Of a DNA stretch of 64,000 bases, positions 19,001 through 26,695 are shown one piece after another. Origin of the DNA: Pseudomarimonas arenosa (lineage in GTDB: Bacteria > Pseudomonadota > Gammaproteobacteria > Xanthomonadales > Xanthomonadaceae); NCBI RefSeq assembly GCF_014841215.1, contig NZ_JACYTR010000001.1, forward strand, positions 124,001 through 188,000. The letters are read 5' to 3'. The notes beneath the pieces were generated by a model. It had not been told where the DNA came from. It made no database searches and saw nothing but the letters and a program-made list of their open reading frames with translations. The first letter of the stretch is position 1, and every line of letters begins with the position of its first letter. The position numbers and the translations under genes were made by a program.

Positions 19001-19040
19001 GACAGGAGGAAACGATGTGTTCGAGGATGGCTTCGAGTAA
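16008..19040 (+). CDS. Secreted beta-propeller protein with two c-type haem motifs (HzsA-like), C-terminal FEDGFE
   Basis: The 1010-residue precursor begins with a signal peptide (SILLLSLLLCCSVAAALE) after an SD gaggagg. The first half has TolB/PD40-like propeller blades (FLPNGRLLFTSTRDGNR, SMDDDGRNVDLVSHH, VLRDGRVVYSSWQ), the arrangement seen in proteins related to hydrazine synthase alpha subunit. Two haem-binding motifs follow: CGGCH at residue 684 (LRPGESKTCGGCHVHSK) and CVSCH at 755 (IMPIFQSRCVSCHGG). A beta domain precedes the end VFEDGFE, an ending shared by two other secreted products here. It should be a periplasmic or exported di-haem protein. HzsA homologues are widespread in organisms without anammox, so hydrazine synthesis is not implied. 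Confidence 0.85.
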   Translation: MRSILLLSLLLCCSVAAALELPIVYSRCPRTTASATVTAELTIAGAPQQVSRSLTGLDVYDVLPDVSNFLSGFNAPCDLIYRAANGTERVLYDCSSTSSAENACAALDPSVSFDGQRVAFAVFRGALVGRNENIHPRVIHPDAENSNYTALPLPNRFLNASEAQLHVVNISNGEVTALPYVSGEFDSGPAFLPNGRLLFTSTRDGNRSTIVFRTGTNGQRGVRLWSMDDDGRNVDLVSHHSLGQEQHPFVLRDGRVVYSSWQVGMAQPFRHTNGSIGGFTTLGNLFHLYTQNPDGAEPFAFYGQHSGDHATTTALGHDHKAAHFITQDGNGRVWFADYYRGNNNGLGHIVGVMPEPEGQEGIGPDEHPLRGDLYAPRDAISLAAWSSSTDSMAQPMPAPAVNVPSYADPLPYAGKLGHPAALPQDRLLLSWGKGACSTVSSSQIFSALGRPVPPLTSGSGGGTAANVITSLNMDTPGCDLGIYVADSIPSLHPGDLSLVVDRREWHELMAKPVVQYRDIHGINAPLLRPDAHAVSAHDALPKGTPFGLLGAASIIDRETHPLDGIHFAGEHQFNAQGTDTIRYTDDALCGVRILAAAPNRGNQAYTEIANLAGERLSILGEFPVRKRDVQGNLLLDPSGDPDTSFLVRFPANTAYFMQAIDCHGRTLNTDQTWQQLRPGESKTCGGCHVHSKAPRNHFAATAAAAAGFQPWRLGEGQVPLLVGESAQQAQIRQVAGYGLQIDLQRDIMPIFQSRCVSCHGGANPQAGLALDRPGTQGPGSQPASTWWCLVRDYTQQCVPESLRHTTSSGSTALRRPQVSRHVRAFNALGSLLYWKAANQRTDNVLDSDFSAADGNADHDIDFGLDHPTTITEEELGLLSRWIDLGAPGGNAELRDTTRPTLTVFADRQAGQLERLRIGSVDVGTGIDPASLVVCLLDNSGNCQQSWPALALPHGVRAIDLSPPLSDPNREIEVSVGDLAGNTTRVRRSVGFLLEQTNPTGGNDVFEDGFE

Positions 19041-19208
19041 GCATCGCCGGCTGGCAGCACGGAACTCGCCGCGCTCAGCGCTCGCTGAGCCGGTCGAAGC
19101 GAGCCTCGACAGCGCGTGGCGCAAGCCGGCGGCGCGGCGCTTGACCCAGGCCGGTGGCAGGGCGTTCGGGCAACGCTACGCTCATCGAAGCAAAGCTACA
19201 CCATCAGC

Positions 19209-20444
19209 TCAGGGGTCCAGCACCGAGCTGCGTAGAACCTTCGATGGCTTGCCGATCACCTGGTCAGCGGCATCGCGCAATTGCGGCAGGGTGATTCGGC
19301 CCTTGCCGACCAGTTGCTGGGTGACCGCATCGATATTTTGCTCACCGCCGGTCGCCTGCTCGATTTCCTTGTTAAGGTCGGCCAGCAAGGTGACGCCGCG
19401 CGCGGTGCGCGGGCCGGAGGATGACTTGGCACTGAGGGATTTGACCTTACGCCCATGATTTTTCATCCAGGCGTATGCCTTGTCAGCGCGCGAGTCGGAG
19501 ATCAGGCCGCTGCGGGCCAGCATCTGAATCGAATAGAACTCGGCAAACGCCTCGGCGATCCAGTCCTGTCCCTTGGCGCCGCGAATGCGGGTGATCACAT
19601 GCACCAGTTCGTGCAGCAGCGAGGACGTGCCGTTCTCGCTGATCATCGGACGATCAGCATGCAGGTACAGCGAGTTCGGTGACGACAGGCCGCCGCGCCA
19701 CATCGGGTCGCCGGCACCGGCAATCAGCACCTTGGGCGGCAGTCGACCAAAGGCATGCCGCATCTCTTCTGCGCTGCTGATCACGAACGCTAACACATCG
19801 TTTCGCCGCAGCGTGTCGCCCTTGGGCGCCGCCACCACCACTTCAAACTCGGGCAGGTACTCGCGTCGTGTCCCCACTTCACCGGCAATCACCCAGCCCA
19901 GGGGCTGCTGGAAGCGGCGTCCAGGGTTGTTGATCTGGAATACGTCGTCCTTGGCCTGATCCCGCTGATAGCCGAGTTCGGCATTGGTCCAGCCCTGCGG
20001 CAAATCAAAGCGCAGGAAGGCCTTCGCCTCGGCGCCGTCGGGTGCAATGGTGGCGGCCGGCGGAAACAGCCGATCAGCGCGAAATAGCGCCCATTCGGGC
20101 GTGATACGGGCATCGTATTCGTGCTTGCCGCGCCGCCGATCGACCTGATACGTGAAGCGCAGCGTCGCCTTGCTGTCCTCCGGCGGGCGCCAGGTCAGAG
20201 TCGTCTTGTCGACGTTGATCTGACCGTCACCGGCGAACCCTGCATGCCGCTCCGGATCGAGCTTGAAGCGCAGCCGCTTCAGATGCCCGCTGCCCGGGGT
20301 CACGGTGATGGCCAGACTGGCCAGCCCTTCATCGGGCTGAAAACCCAGCCGATAGTCGACCCGATAGCCAGGCGGTGCGTCGGCGTCGGCCCGGAAAGAA
20401 CCGAGCAGCAGCACCCAAACGCACAATCCGCGAATCAACCGCAT
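19209..20444 (-). CDS. Secreted HExxH (gluzincin-like) putative metallopeptidase
   Basis: With the ATG at 20444 (MRLIRGLCVWVLLLGS, a signal peptide) the product has 411 residues. The N-terminal beta-rich domain (residues about 25-230) is followed by LLHELVHVITRIRG, a HExxH zinc motif. Twenty residues on, WIAEAFAEFYSIQ supplies the third-ligand glutamate, as in peptidase MA-like families (M1/M61 relatives). A second protein of the same plan is at 25154-26587. A frame reaching 20561 would overlap the divergent rsmA and is not supported. The substrate is unknown; it is exported, perhaps a surface or periplasmic protease. Confidence 0.8.
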   Translation of the reverse strand: MRLIRGLCVWVLLLGSFRADADAPPGYRVDYRLGFQPDEGLASLAITVTPGSGHLKRLRFKLDPERHAGFAGDGQINVDKTTLTWRPPEDSKATLRFTYQVDRRRGKHEYDARITPEWALFRADRLFPPAATIAPDGAEAKAFLRFDLPQGWTNAELGYQRDQAKDDVFQINNPGRRFQQPLGWVIAGEVGTRREYLPEFEVVVAAPKGDTLRRNDVLAFVISSAEEMRHAFGRLPPKVLIAGAGDPMWRGGLSSPNSLYLHADRPMISENGTSSLLHELVHVITRIRGAKGQDWIAEAFAEFYSIQMLARSGLISDSRADKAYAWMKNHGRKVKSLSAKSSSGPRTARGVTLLADLNKEIEQATGGEQNIDAVTQQLVGKGRITLPQLRDAADQVIGKPSKVLRSSVLDP

Positions 20445-20562
20445 GCATCTCTCCCAATCCTGAGACAACAGTGTACCGGCATGGCCCAGCCAGCCGATCT
20501 GGCTTCGACAAGCGCGGCCTGAGCCGTTACGCTTGCCGCCCGCCCTAGCCGCGCCCGCCATC

Positions 20563-21354
20563 GTGAGCCTCGATCAGCACCGCCACAAGAAAGCCTTGGG
20601 CCAGCACTTCCTGCACGAGCGCGGCGTGGTGGATCGCATTATCCGGTCGCTGGCACTACGCCCAGGTGAACGGGTGGTTGAGATCGGCCCCGGCGCCGGG
20701 GCACTGACCTTTCCCTTGCTCGAAGCGCATGGCGACCTCAGCGTGATTGAGTTCGATCGTGATCTGATCGAACCGCTACGAGCGGCGGGTGCGACGCGAG
20801 GCAAGCTGCACATCGTGCATGCCGATGTTCTAACCGTCGATCTGACCGCATTGGCCGCAGGTACACCGTTTCGTCTGGTCGGCAACCTTCCCTACAACAT
20901 CTCCTCGCCCATCCTGTTTCATGTACTGGATCACGCAACAGCCGTGATCGACATGCACTTCATGCTGCAAAAGGAAGTGGTCGATCGCATGGCCGCCGCA
21001 CCGGGTGGCAAGGATTACGGCCGACTCAGCGTGATGCTGCAGGCCTACTGCGAGGTCATTCCCTTGTTCGTCGTGCCACCCGGCGCCTTCCGGCCGCCAC
21101 CGAAAGTCGACTCGGCCGTGGTGCGAATGAAGCCGCTGCCGGCAGATTCCATTGCCATCGCCGATCGCGCCGGGTTTGCTGCCCTGGTCAAGCAGGCCTT
21201 TGCGCAACGGCGCAAGACCTTGCGCAATACCCTCAGCGGCCGGGCCAGCCCGGCGCAGATGGAGGCGGTGGGCATCGATCCCGGCGCTCGCGCCGAAACA
21301 CTGTCGGTCGAGCAATTCATCGCTCTCGCCAATCACCTGCACAGCACGCCGTGA
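20563..21354 (+). CDS. rsmA: 16S rRNA (adenine1518/1519-N6)-dimethyltransferase RsmA/KsgA
   Basis: RsmA dimethylates two adjacent adenines in helix 45 of 16S rRNA late in 30S assembly. The protein shows KKALGQHFLHERGVVDRI, the SAM-binding VVEIGPGAGALTFPLLE, VIEFDRDLI, the catalytic LVGNLPYNISSPI (NLPY), and FMLQKEVVDRMAAAPGGKDYGRLSVMLQ. I placed the start at the GTG at 20563 (263 aa), which puts twelve residues before GQHFL, as in relatives. A TTG at 20533 would add ten. No good ribosome-binding site separates the two. The end overlaps a possible GTG of apaG. Confidence 0.93.
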   Translation: MSLDQHRHKKALGQHFLHERGVVDRIIRSLALRPGERVVEIGPGAGALTFPLLEAHGDLSVIEFDRDLIEPLRAAGATRGKLHIVHADVLTVDLTALAAGTPFRLVGNLPYNISSPILFHVLDHATAVIDMHFMLQKEVVDRMAAAPGGKDYGRLSVMLQAYCEVIPLFVVPPGAFRPPPKVDSAVVRMKPLPADSIAIADRAGFAALVKQAFAQRRKTLRNTLSGRASPAQMEAVGIDPGARAETLSVEQFIALANHLHSTP

Positions 21355-21377
21355 ACAGCCCTCGTACAATGCCGGCC

Positions 21378-21758
21378 ATGAACGATCACGACCCCTCCAT
21401 CGATATTCAGGCGGTATCGCGCTACCTGGCTGATCAGTCCGATCCTGACGACCACCGCTACGTATTTGCCTACACCGTGCGGCTGCAGAATCGCGGCAGC
21501 CAGGCGGCCCAGTTGATCAGTCGACACTGGGTGATCACCGACGGCAATGGCAAGGTGGAGGAAGTGCGCGGCGATGGCGTGGTCGGCAAGCAGCCCGTGC
21601 TCGAACCCGGTGAGAGTTTCGAATACAGCTCAGGCGCCGTATTGGAAACCGCGGTCGGCAGTATGCACGGCAGCTACCACATGCAGGCCGAGGACGGCAC
21701 CGCGTTCGACGCCGCCATCCCGACCTTTACCCTGTCTGTGCCACGGATGTTGAATTGA
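21378..21758 (+). CDS. apaG: ApaG protein
   Basis: ApaG is a small immunoglobulin-fold protein, usually encoded with rsmA and apaH; its exact role is unsettled. The 126-residue product matches the family length. It has YLADQSDPDDHRYVFAYTV, the block RHWVITDGNGKVEEVRGDGVVGKQP, LEPGESFEYSSG and GSMHGSYHM. The ATG at 21378 was chosen because it gives the typical start (MNDHDPSIDIQAV); a GTG at 21351 overlapping rsmA would add nine residues. It belongs to the rsmA-apaG-apaH operon. Confidence 0.94.
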   Translation: MNDHDPSIDIQAVSRYLADQSDPDDHRYVFAYTVRLQNRGSQAAQLISRHWVITDGNGKVEEVRGDGVVGKQPVLEPGESFEYSSGAVLETAVGSMHGSYHMQAEDGTAFDAAIPTFTLSVPRMLN

Positions 21759-21759
21759 C

Positions 21760-22614
21760 GTGACCACTTGGGCAATAGGCGATCTGCAAGGCTGTTACGA
21801 CCCGCTGCAGCGATTGCTGGAAAAAATCAATTTCGACCCGGCGCATGATCGGCTGTGGTTCTGTGGCGACCTGGTCAACCGCGGCGGCCAGTCGCTGGAA
21901 ACCCTGCGCCTGGTGCAGAGCCTGGATATTCACAGCGAAGTGGTGCTGGGCAACCATGATCTGTCCTTGCTCTCGATTGCCGAGCGCCGAGAGGACGAAC
22001 AGCGCCGGGTCAATCCTGATCTGCAGCGCGTGCTATTTGCCGAAGATCGCGACAAGCTGCTCGGCTGGCTGCGCCAGCGCAAGCTCTATCACCAGGACAT
22101 GGTGCTCGGTTGGGCCATGGCGCACGCCGGCGTGCACCCGAAGTGGAACCTGAAGGTCGCTGCCAAACGTGCACAGGAAGTCGAACGCATCCTGCATGGC
22201 AAGAACTGCGGCAAGCTGCTCAAGGTGATGTACGGCGACCGCCCGCAGTGGTCGCCCAAGCTGACCGGCCTTGAACGCCAGCGCGCCATCATCAATGTAT
22301 TCACCCGCATGCGCTACACCACGCCGCAGGGGCGCATCGCCTTCGAACAGAAAGGTCGACCCGGCAGCCAGCAATCCGGCCTCTACCCTTGGTTCGAGGC
22401 CCCGGAACGCAAGCCGATGGATCTACGCGTGGTGTTCGGCCACTGGTCGACGCTGGGCCTGTTCATGGGCTACGGCATTCACGCCATCGACACCGGCTGC
22501 GTCTGGGGCGGCAAGCTCACTGCGCTGGAGCTGAGTCCCGCCGGCGAACTGCCGCGCATCGTACAAGTACCGGGGCGAGCAGTGCCGGCTGGCGAAGCCG
22601 CCAAGGATGATTGA
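21760..22614 (+). CDS. apaH: Symmetrical bis(5'-nucleosyl)-tetraphosphatase ApaH
   Basis: ApaH hydrolyses Ap4A and related dinucleotides to nucleoside diphosphates and removes Np4 caps from RNA. The metallophosphoesterase core is visible at the N-terminus: AIGDLQGCYDPL, WFCGDLVNRGGQSLE and VVLGNHDLSLL. Later blocks are AMAHAGVHPKW and VVFGHWSTLGL, with IDTGCVWGGKLTAL near the end. The 284-residue length is typical. The start is a GTG two bases after the apaG stop, so coupling is likely. Confidence 0.96.
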   Translation: MTTWAIGDLQGCYDPLQRLLEKINFDPAHDRLWFCGDLVNRGGQSLETLRLVQSLDIHSEVVLGNHDLSLLSIAERREDEQRRVNPDLQRVLFAEDRDKLLGWLRQRKLYHQDMVLGWAMAHAGVHPKWNLKVAAKRAQEVERILHGKNCGKLLKVMYGDRPQWSPKLTGLERQRAIINVFTRMRYTTPQGRIAFEQKGRPGSQQSGLYPWFEAPERKPMDLRVVFGHWSTLGLFMGYGIHAIDTGCVWGGKLTALELSPAGELPRIVQVPGRAVPAGEAAKDD

Positions 22615-22625
22615 GTGTTGAGAGC

Positions 22626-22661
22626 CGGGATCCGGGATCCGGGATTCGGGATTCGGGATTC
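22626..22661. repeat. Heptanucleotide tandem repeat (CGGGATT/C)
   Basis: Five consecutive 7-bp units, two cgggatc then three cgggatt, follow the apaH stop. The same heptad in inverse orientation (gaatccc) is repeated at 36549-36576. No coding use is visible. Confidence 0.85.
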
Positions 22662-22752
22662 GACAAAGCTTGGAGCCCCTCCCTGGCGGGGGAGGGGTTG
22701 GGGAGAGATCGATGCGCACTGATTTTCGCGCGCCGGCTGGTGCCCCGGAACT

Positions 22753-22775
22753 CCCTCCCCGATGTTCGGGGAGGG
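22753..22775. repeat. Hairpin in a dispersed GC-rich element between apaH and folA
   Basis: A perfect 10-bp inverted repeat (ccctccccga / tcggggaggg) with a 3-nt loop lies between the convergent apaH and folA ends. The surrounding 22670-22790 is made of g/c-run modules (e.g. ccctggcgggggaggggttgggg). A related module is near 32890 and another near 36470. It may end transcription from both sides. Confidence 0.6.
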
Positions 22776-22812
22776 CCGGGCCAGGTTCGAAGCGCAGCGC
22801 TGATTCGACCAA

Positions 22813-23319
22813 TCACCAATCACGGTTCTTCGCGTAATCCACAAACTCAAACGCGTGCGCGTGCCGTTGGTCGGCGGCGTGGGCTTCTCGTTTCACCACA
22901 CTCCAGGCCGCATCATCGAATTCCGGAAACCAGGCATCGGCCTGTTCGACTTCGATATCGACATGGGTGAGGTACATCCGTGTCGCCAGCGGCAGACACA
23001 GGGCATAGATCTCGCCGCCACCGATGACGCAGATCTGCTCAACCTCGCCGGCACTGCGCACGGCTTGCGCGAGGCTACGCACTATCTGCATGCCTTCATA
23101 TGGCGCCTGCCCTTGCCGACTCAACACCAGATTCAATCGCCCAGGCAGGGCGCGACCGAGTGATTCGGCGGTCTTGCGGCCCATCAGGATCGGCCTGCCC
23201 AGGGTCAATGCCTTGAAGCGCTGCAAGTCATCCGGCAGACGCCAGGGCAGCTGGTTGCCACGCCCGATCGCGCGCCTGCGATCGAGTGCCGCCAGGATGA
23301 CCAGCTTGGGCTGACTCAC
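22813..23319 (-). CDS. folA: Dihydrofolate reductase
   Basis: The enzyme reduces dihydrofolate to tetrahydrofolate with NADPH. The 168-residue protein shows [34 protein letters not shown], with the catalytic Asp in LPDDL, then [26 protein letters not shown] and [12 protein letters not shown]. The start is a GTG at 23319 that overlaps the thyA stop by four bases (GTGA). A longer frame to 23865 is only an open frame inside thyA. It is the last gene of the lgt-thyA-folA unit, in which thyA makes the dihydrofolate that this enzyme recycles. Confidence 0.96.
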   Translation of the reverse strand: MSQPKLVILAALDRRRAIGRGNQLPWRLPDDLQRFKALTLGRPILMGRKTAESLGRALPGRLNLVLSRQGQAPYEGMQIVRSLAQAVRSAGEVEQICVIGGGEIYALCLPLATRMYLTHVDIEVEQADAWFPEFDDAAWSVVKREAHAADQRHAHAFEFVDYAKNRDW

Positions 23320-24110
23320 ACCGCCACCGGCGCCTTGATGGCAGGGTGCGGCTCGTAGCCTTCGATGGCGATGTCTTCGAAGCGAAAGGCGAACAGATCG
23401 CGTACCTCGGGGTTCAAGCGCAGTCGGGGCAACGGCCGCGGCTCGCGCGCCAGCTGGGTGCGCGCCTGCTCGAAGTGGTTGCTGTAGACGTGGGCATCGC
23501 CGAAGGTGTGAACGAAGTCGCCCGGCTGCAGGTCGCAGACCTGGGCAATCATCTCTGTCAGCAGGGCATAGCTGGCGATATTGAACGGCACGCCGAGAAA
23601 GATATCGGCCGAGCGCTGATATAGCTGACAGCTTAACCTGCCGTTTGCCACATAGAATTGAAACAGGGTGTGGCAGGGCATCAGAGCCATCTGCTCGAGC
23701 TCGCCGACGTTCCAGGCCGAAACGATCAGCCGGCGCGAATCCGGGTTGCGCCGAATCTCGTCCAGCAGCCAGCGAATCTGATCGTGGACGCGGCCGTCGG
23801 GGCCTTGCCAGCTGCGCCACTGCTTGCCGTACACCGGCCCCAGTTCGCCGTCGGCATCGGCCCACTCATCCCAGATGCTGACGCCGTTCTCCTTCAGGTA
23901 GGCGATATTGGTCTCGCCGCGCAGGAACCACAGCAGCTCATGGATGATCGAGCGCAGATGCAGCTTCTTGGTGGTTACCAGAGGGAAGCCCGCGGACAGA
24001 TCGAAGCGCATCTGCCAGCCGAACACCGAGCGCGTACCGGTGCCGGTGCGATCGCCCTTTTCAACACCGTGTTCCATCACATGACGCAGAAGGTCGAGAT
24101 AGGCTTTCAT
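23316..24110 (-). CDS. thyA: Thymidylate synthase
   Basis: ThyA methylates dUMP to dTMP using methylenetetrahydrofolate, producing dihydrofolate. The 264-residue length equals the classical enzyme. It begins [26 protein letters not shown] and has the catalytic cysteine in [13 protein letters not shown]. Also present are the dUMP-binding [24 protein letters not shown] and [17 protein letters not shown]. Its start overlaps the lgt stop by four bases and its stop overlaps the folA start, indicating coupled translation. Confidence 0.97.
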   Translation of the reverse strand: MKAYLDLLRHVMEHGVEKGDRTGTGTRSVFGWQMRFDLSAGFPLVTTKKLHLRSIIHELLWFLRGETNIAYLKENGVSIWDEWADADGELGPVYGKQWRSWQGPDGRVHDQIRWLLDEIRRNPDSRRLIVSAWNVGELEQMALMPCHTLFQFYVANGRLSCQLYQRSADIFLGVPFNIASYALLTEMIAQVCDLQPGDFVHTFGDAHVYSNHFEQARTQLAREPRPLPRLRLNPEVRDLFAFRFEDIAIEGYEPHPAIKAPVAV

Positions 24111-24985
24111 GCACTCGCCTCCGTCAGCACCGGAGTTCGCCGGCTATGCCAGATCCAGGCCAGACCGAGCAGCACCAGAGGCAGCGACAGCAGCTGGCCC
24201 ATGGTCAGCCAGTCGAACGCAATGAAGCCGAGATGAGCATCGGGCTCGCGAACGAATTCGATCAGGAAGCGGAACAGGCCGTAGCACAGTGCGAACATGC
24301 CGGCCACGGCGTAACGACCACGCGGACGCGACGAGAACCACCAGAGGATGGCAAACATCAGCACGCCTTCGAGCAAGGCCTGATAAAGCTGCGAGGGATG
24401 ACGCGCATAGGCATCGAGCGCACCGCTCTGGGCCAGCTGGCGCAGCTTGTCAGCCCCCATAGCCTGCAGGTGCGCCGGCAAGGCATGCGGAAACACCACC
24501 GCCCAGGATACATCGCTGACCCGCCCCCACAGCTCGCCGCCGATGAAATTGCCGATTCGCCCTAGGCCAAGGCCGATCGGCACCAGCGGCGCAACAAAGT
24601 CCAGGGTGTCGATCAGATGCAGCCGGTGACTGCGCGACCACCACCACAGCGCAGCGATCACGCCCAGCAGGCCGCCATGAAAGCTCATGCCGCCTTCCTT
24701 GATTCGAAACAGCAGCAAGGGATCGTTGAGCAAGTCGGCAAAACCGTAGAACAGCACATAACCCAGGCGTCCACCGAGCACCACGCCGAGCATGCCGTAG
24801 AACATCAGATCGCCGTAAGCCTGCGCCGTCACCCCCGGCAGGCGGCCCTGAGCGACCCGTCGATGGCCGAGCCAATAGGCCACACCGAACGCCGCCAGAT
24901 ACATCAGGCCGTACCAGTGAATGCCGTGCGGCCAGAATGGCAGCGGAATCGCGATCGGATCGATATCGTGTACGTAAGGGTGCAT
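24107..24985 (-). CDS. lgt: Prolipoprotein diacylglyceryl transferase
   Basis: Lgt transfers diacylglycerol from phosphatidylglycerol to the lipobox cysteine of prolipoproteins in the inner membrane. The 292-residue multi-span protein has [26 protein letters not shown], the block [13 protein letters not shown], the signature [26 protein letters not shown] and [12 protein letters not shown]. It is the first gene of the lgt-thyA-folA operon. Likely substrates in this window are the TolC-type lipoprotein and the globin-like lipoprotein. Confidence 0.97.
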   Translation of the reverse strand: MHPYVHDIDPIAIPLPFWPHGIHWYGLMYLAAFGVAYWLGHRRVAQGRLPGVTAQAYGDLMFYGMLGVVLGGRLGYVLFYGFADLLNDPLLLFRIKEGGMSFHGGLLGVIAALWWWSRSHRLHLIDTLDFVAPLVPIGLGLGRIGNFIGGELWGRVSDVSWAVVFPHALPAHLQAMGADKLRQLAQSGALDAYARHPSQLYQALLEGVLMFAILWWFSSRPRGRYAVAGMFALCYGLFRFLIEFVREPDAHLGFIAFDWLTMGQLLSLPLVLLGLAWIWHSRRTPVLTEASA

Positions 24986-25153
24986 GCGAACTCAGACGGA
25001 ATGGGCAGACGCGGACGCGCAGGCGGCCAGCGGCGGATTCTACCGGGTCGAGCGCCTCAGCTGGCCGCCGCCACCGGAATCCTTCAGCTAAGTAATTGAT
25101 AACAGGTGATAATCAAGGCCCGCCCTCGGCGTTCGGCGTTCGAATTGCGCGGG

Positions 25154-26587
25154 TCAACACTCATCCTTTGCTCCTGGTGCTGATGGCGGCGCCAGCGGAC
25201 GCGCTTCGGTGCCCATACACAGCGCGTGCTCAGCCGGCCTGAGAATGGCGACCACCGCAGGCGGCGGACCATCGTCGGGTGCTTGCCGCAACAGTTCAGG
25301 CAGGGCGGGAAAGTCGGTGCGCGCCTGATAGGCAGAGAATCGCGTCTGCAGAGCATCGCGCTCAGCCTCCGACACGTGTTCGCCCAAGGCGCGGACAAAG
25401 GCCTCAGGTCGCCACAGCCGCGTCGAAGGCAGATGGCGCTCGGCAAATCCGGCCAGCGCCTGATCCAGGGAGTAGCCCGCTGAGCGCAGGGCCAGATCGG
25501 TCTGCAGCCAGAACGCCGCACCGCTCCAGTACACCCGCATGGTGGAACCACGTGTTCTGCGGCGCGACACCTCGTTCAGTGTCGGCGCCCCCGCAGGCGT
25601 GGCCGCCTGACCACGCTCAAAGCCGGCGCGCAGGCGACTCCAGGCCTCGACCTCACTTAGCTCGCCGCTTCGACTACGCGCCACGTTCTGGTAATAGCTG
25701 GCCAATCCCTCCGCAAGCCAGCGACCACGATCGCCCATGAATGGGTGCAGCAAATGGGCCATTTCGTGGGTGGCAGTCCAGTCCGACGCGCGCGCAGTCG
25801 GTTCCACCGCAGCACCAAGAAACAGGTGCACCGCTGATCCCCCGCCCCGGGTCACCTGCCCCCAAGGCACCGGCGAGCGCACGCCGGGCAAAGGCAGCAA
25901 TACGACCTGGGTCGATCCGCTGGGCCAACGCGGCGCACTGGTCAGCAAATTATCTGCTGTGCGCTGCATCCACTCACGGAGGCCTGGCGGTGGCGTATCG
26001 ACACTGGGCAGCACGGACACTCGCAGCTCGCCACCGGGCACCATCACTCGCTGCTCCTGACCGACAAACCAGGCCACCGTGCCCGGCCAATCCTGCGGAG
26101 TGGCACCCAGCACCCGCCAGCCATCGTTGGCGGCCGGCCAGGGCGCACTGATCGCCCAGCCATCCGCTGCCGCGAAACGCAATCGGTCGCGGTCACTGAA
26201 CTCACTGGGTCGCCACAGCCAGGCGGCAATCGGCGCCCGATAATAGCGATCGGATCGATAGCCCAGGCCCCAACGATCACGTTCGGCGATGGCCTGCAGA
26301 TCGATCAGCCAGTGCAGACATTCGCCTGCCTGCACCTCGAGGGTCTGCACGCGTTCCCCGCGCCACACCAATGCTGCGCCGGAGGAACGGCGCAGCGCCA
26401 CTATGTCCGCCATCTGGCCTGCAGGTGCCTGCCAGTCGATTCGCTCTGCGGCCGCGGTAGCACAGGCATCAAGCGCGAGTCGCGCCTCGCCCTGGACAAA
26501 GCGCAGCTGCACCTCGTACTCGATGGGCGGCGCCGCCTGCACAGTCAGGCCGCAGCACTGCAAGATGAGAATGCCGATCCAACGCAT
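25154..26587 (-). CDS. Secreted HExxH putative metallopeptidase (second of this plan)
   Basis: With the ATG at 26587 (MRWIGILILQCCGLTVQAA, a signal peptide) the product has 477 residues. The beta-rich N-terminal half (e.g. GERVQTLEVQAGECLHW, LGYRSDRYYRAPIAAW) leads to WTATHEMAHLLHPFMG, a HExxH zinc motif. Then WLAEGLASYYQNV carries the downstream glutamate and tyrosine expected of gluzincins. The tail after VYWSGAAFWLQTDLALR is helical. It has the same order of parts as the protein at 19209-20444, but the sequences are diverged. A frame to 26632 adds 15 residues before the signal peptide. The substrate is unknown. Confidence 0.8.
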   Translation of the reverse strand: MRWIGILILQCCGLTVQAAPPIEYEVQLRFVQGEARLALDACATAAAERIDWQAPAGQMADIVALRRSSGAALVWRGERVQTLEVQAGECLHWLIDLQAIAERDRWGLGYRSDRYYRAPIAAWLWRPSEFSDRDRLRFAAADGWAISAPWPAANDGWRVLGATPQDWPGTVAWFVGQEQRVMVPGGELRVSVLPSVDTPPPGLREWMQRTADNLLTSAPRWPSGSTQVVLLPLPGVRSPVPWGQVTRGGGSAVHLFLGAAVEPTARASDWTATHEMAHLLHPFMGDRGRWLAEGLASYYQNVARSRSGELSEVEAWSRLRAGFERGQAATPAGAPTLNEVSRRRTRGSTMRVYWSGAAFWLQTDLALRSAGYSLDQALAGFAERHLPSTRLWRPEAFVRALGEHVSEAERDALQTRFSAYQARTDFPALPELLRQAPDDGPPPAVVAILRPAEHALCMGTEARPLAPPSAPGAKDEC

Positions 26588-26695
26588 GGGTCTGAGCATG
26601 CCAGGGCCCGCGCTGCGCCTGCGTGAATCCACTCAGCACGCAGAAGCGCAGTCACTGCACTATCATGACCGCAGGTCCGGTGGTGACCCCCGCTG

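Noticed and set aside
16008-19040. Hydrazine synthase activity for the HzsA-like protein
   Set aside because: The resemblance is to the propeller and CxxCH layout only. No other hydrazine synthase subunit or anammox gene is present.
23320-23865. Long N-terminal extension of dihydrofolate reductase
   Set aside because: It is an out-of-frame reading of thyA. The GTG at 23319 overlapping the thyA stop gives a normal-length enzyme.
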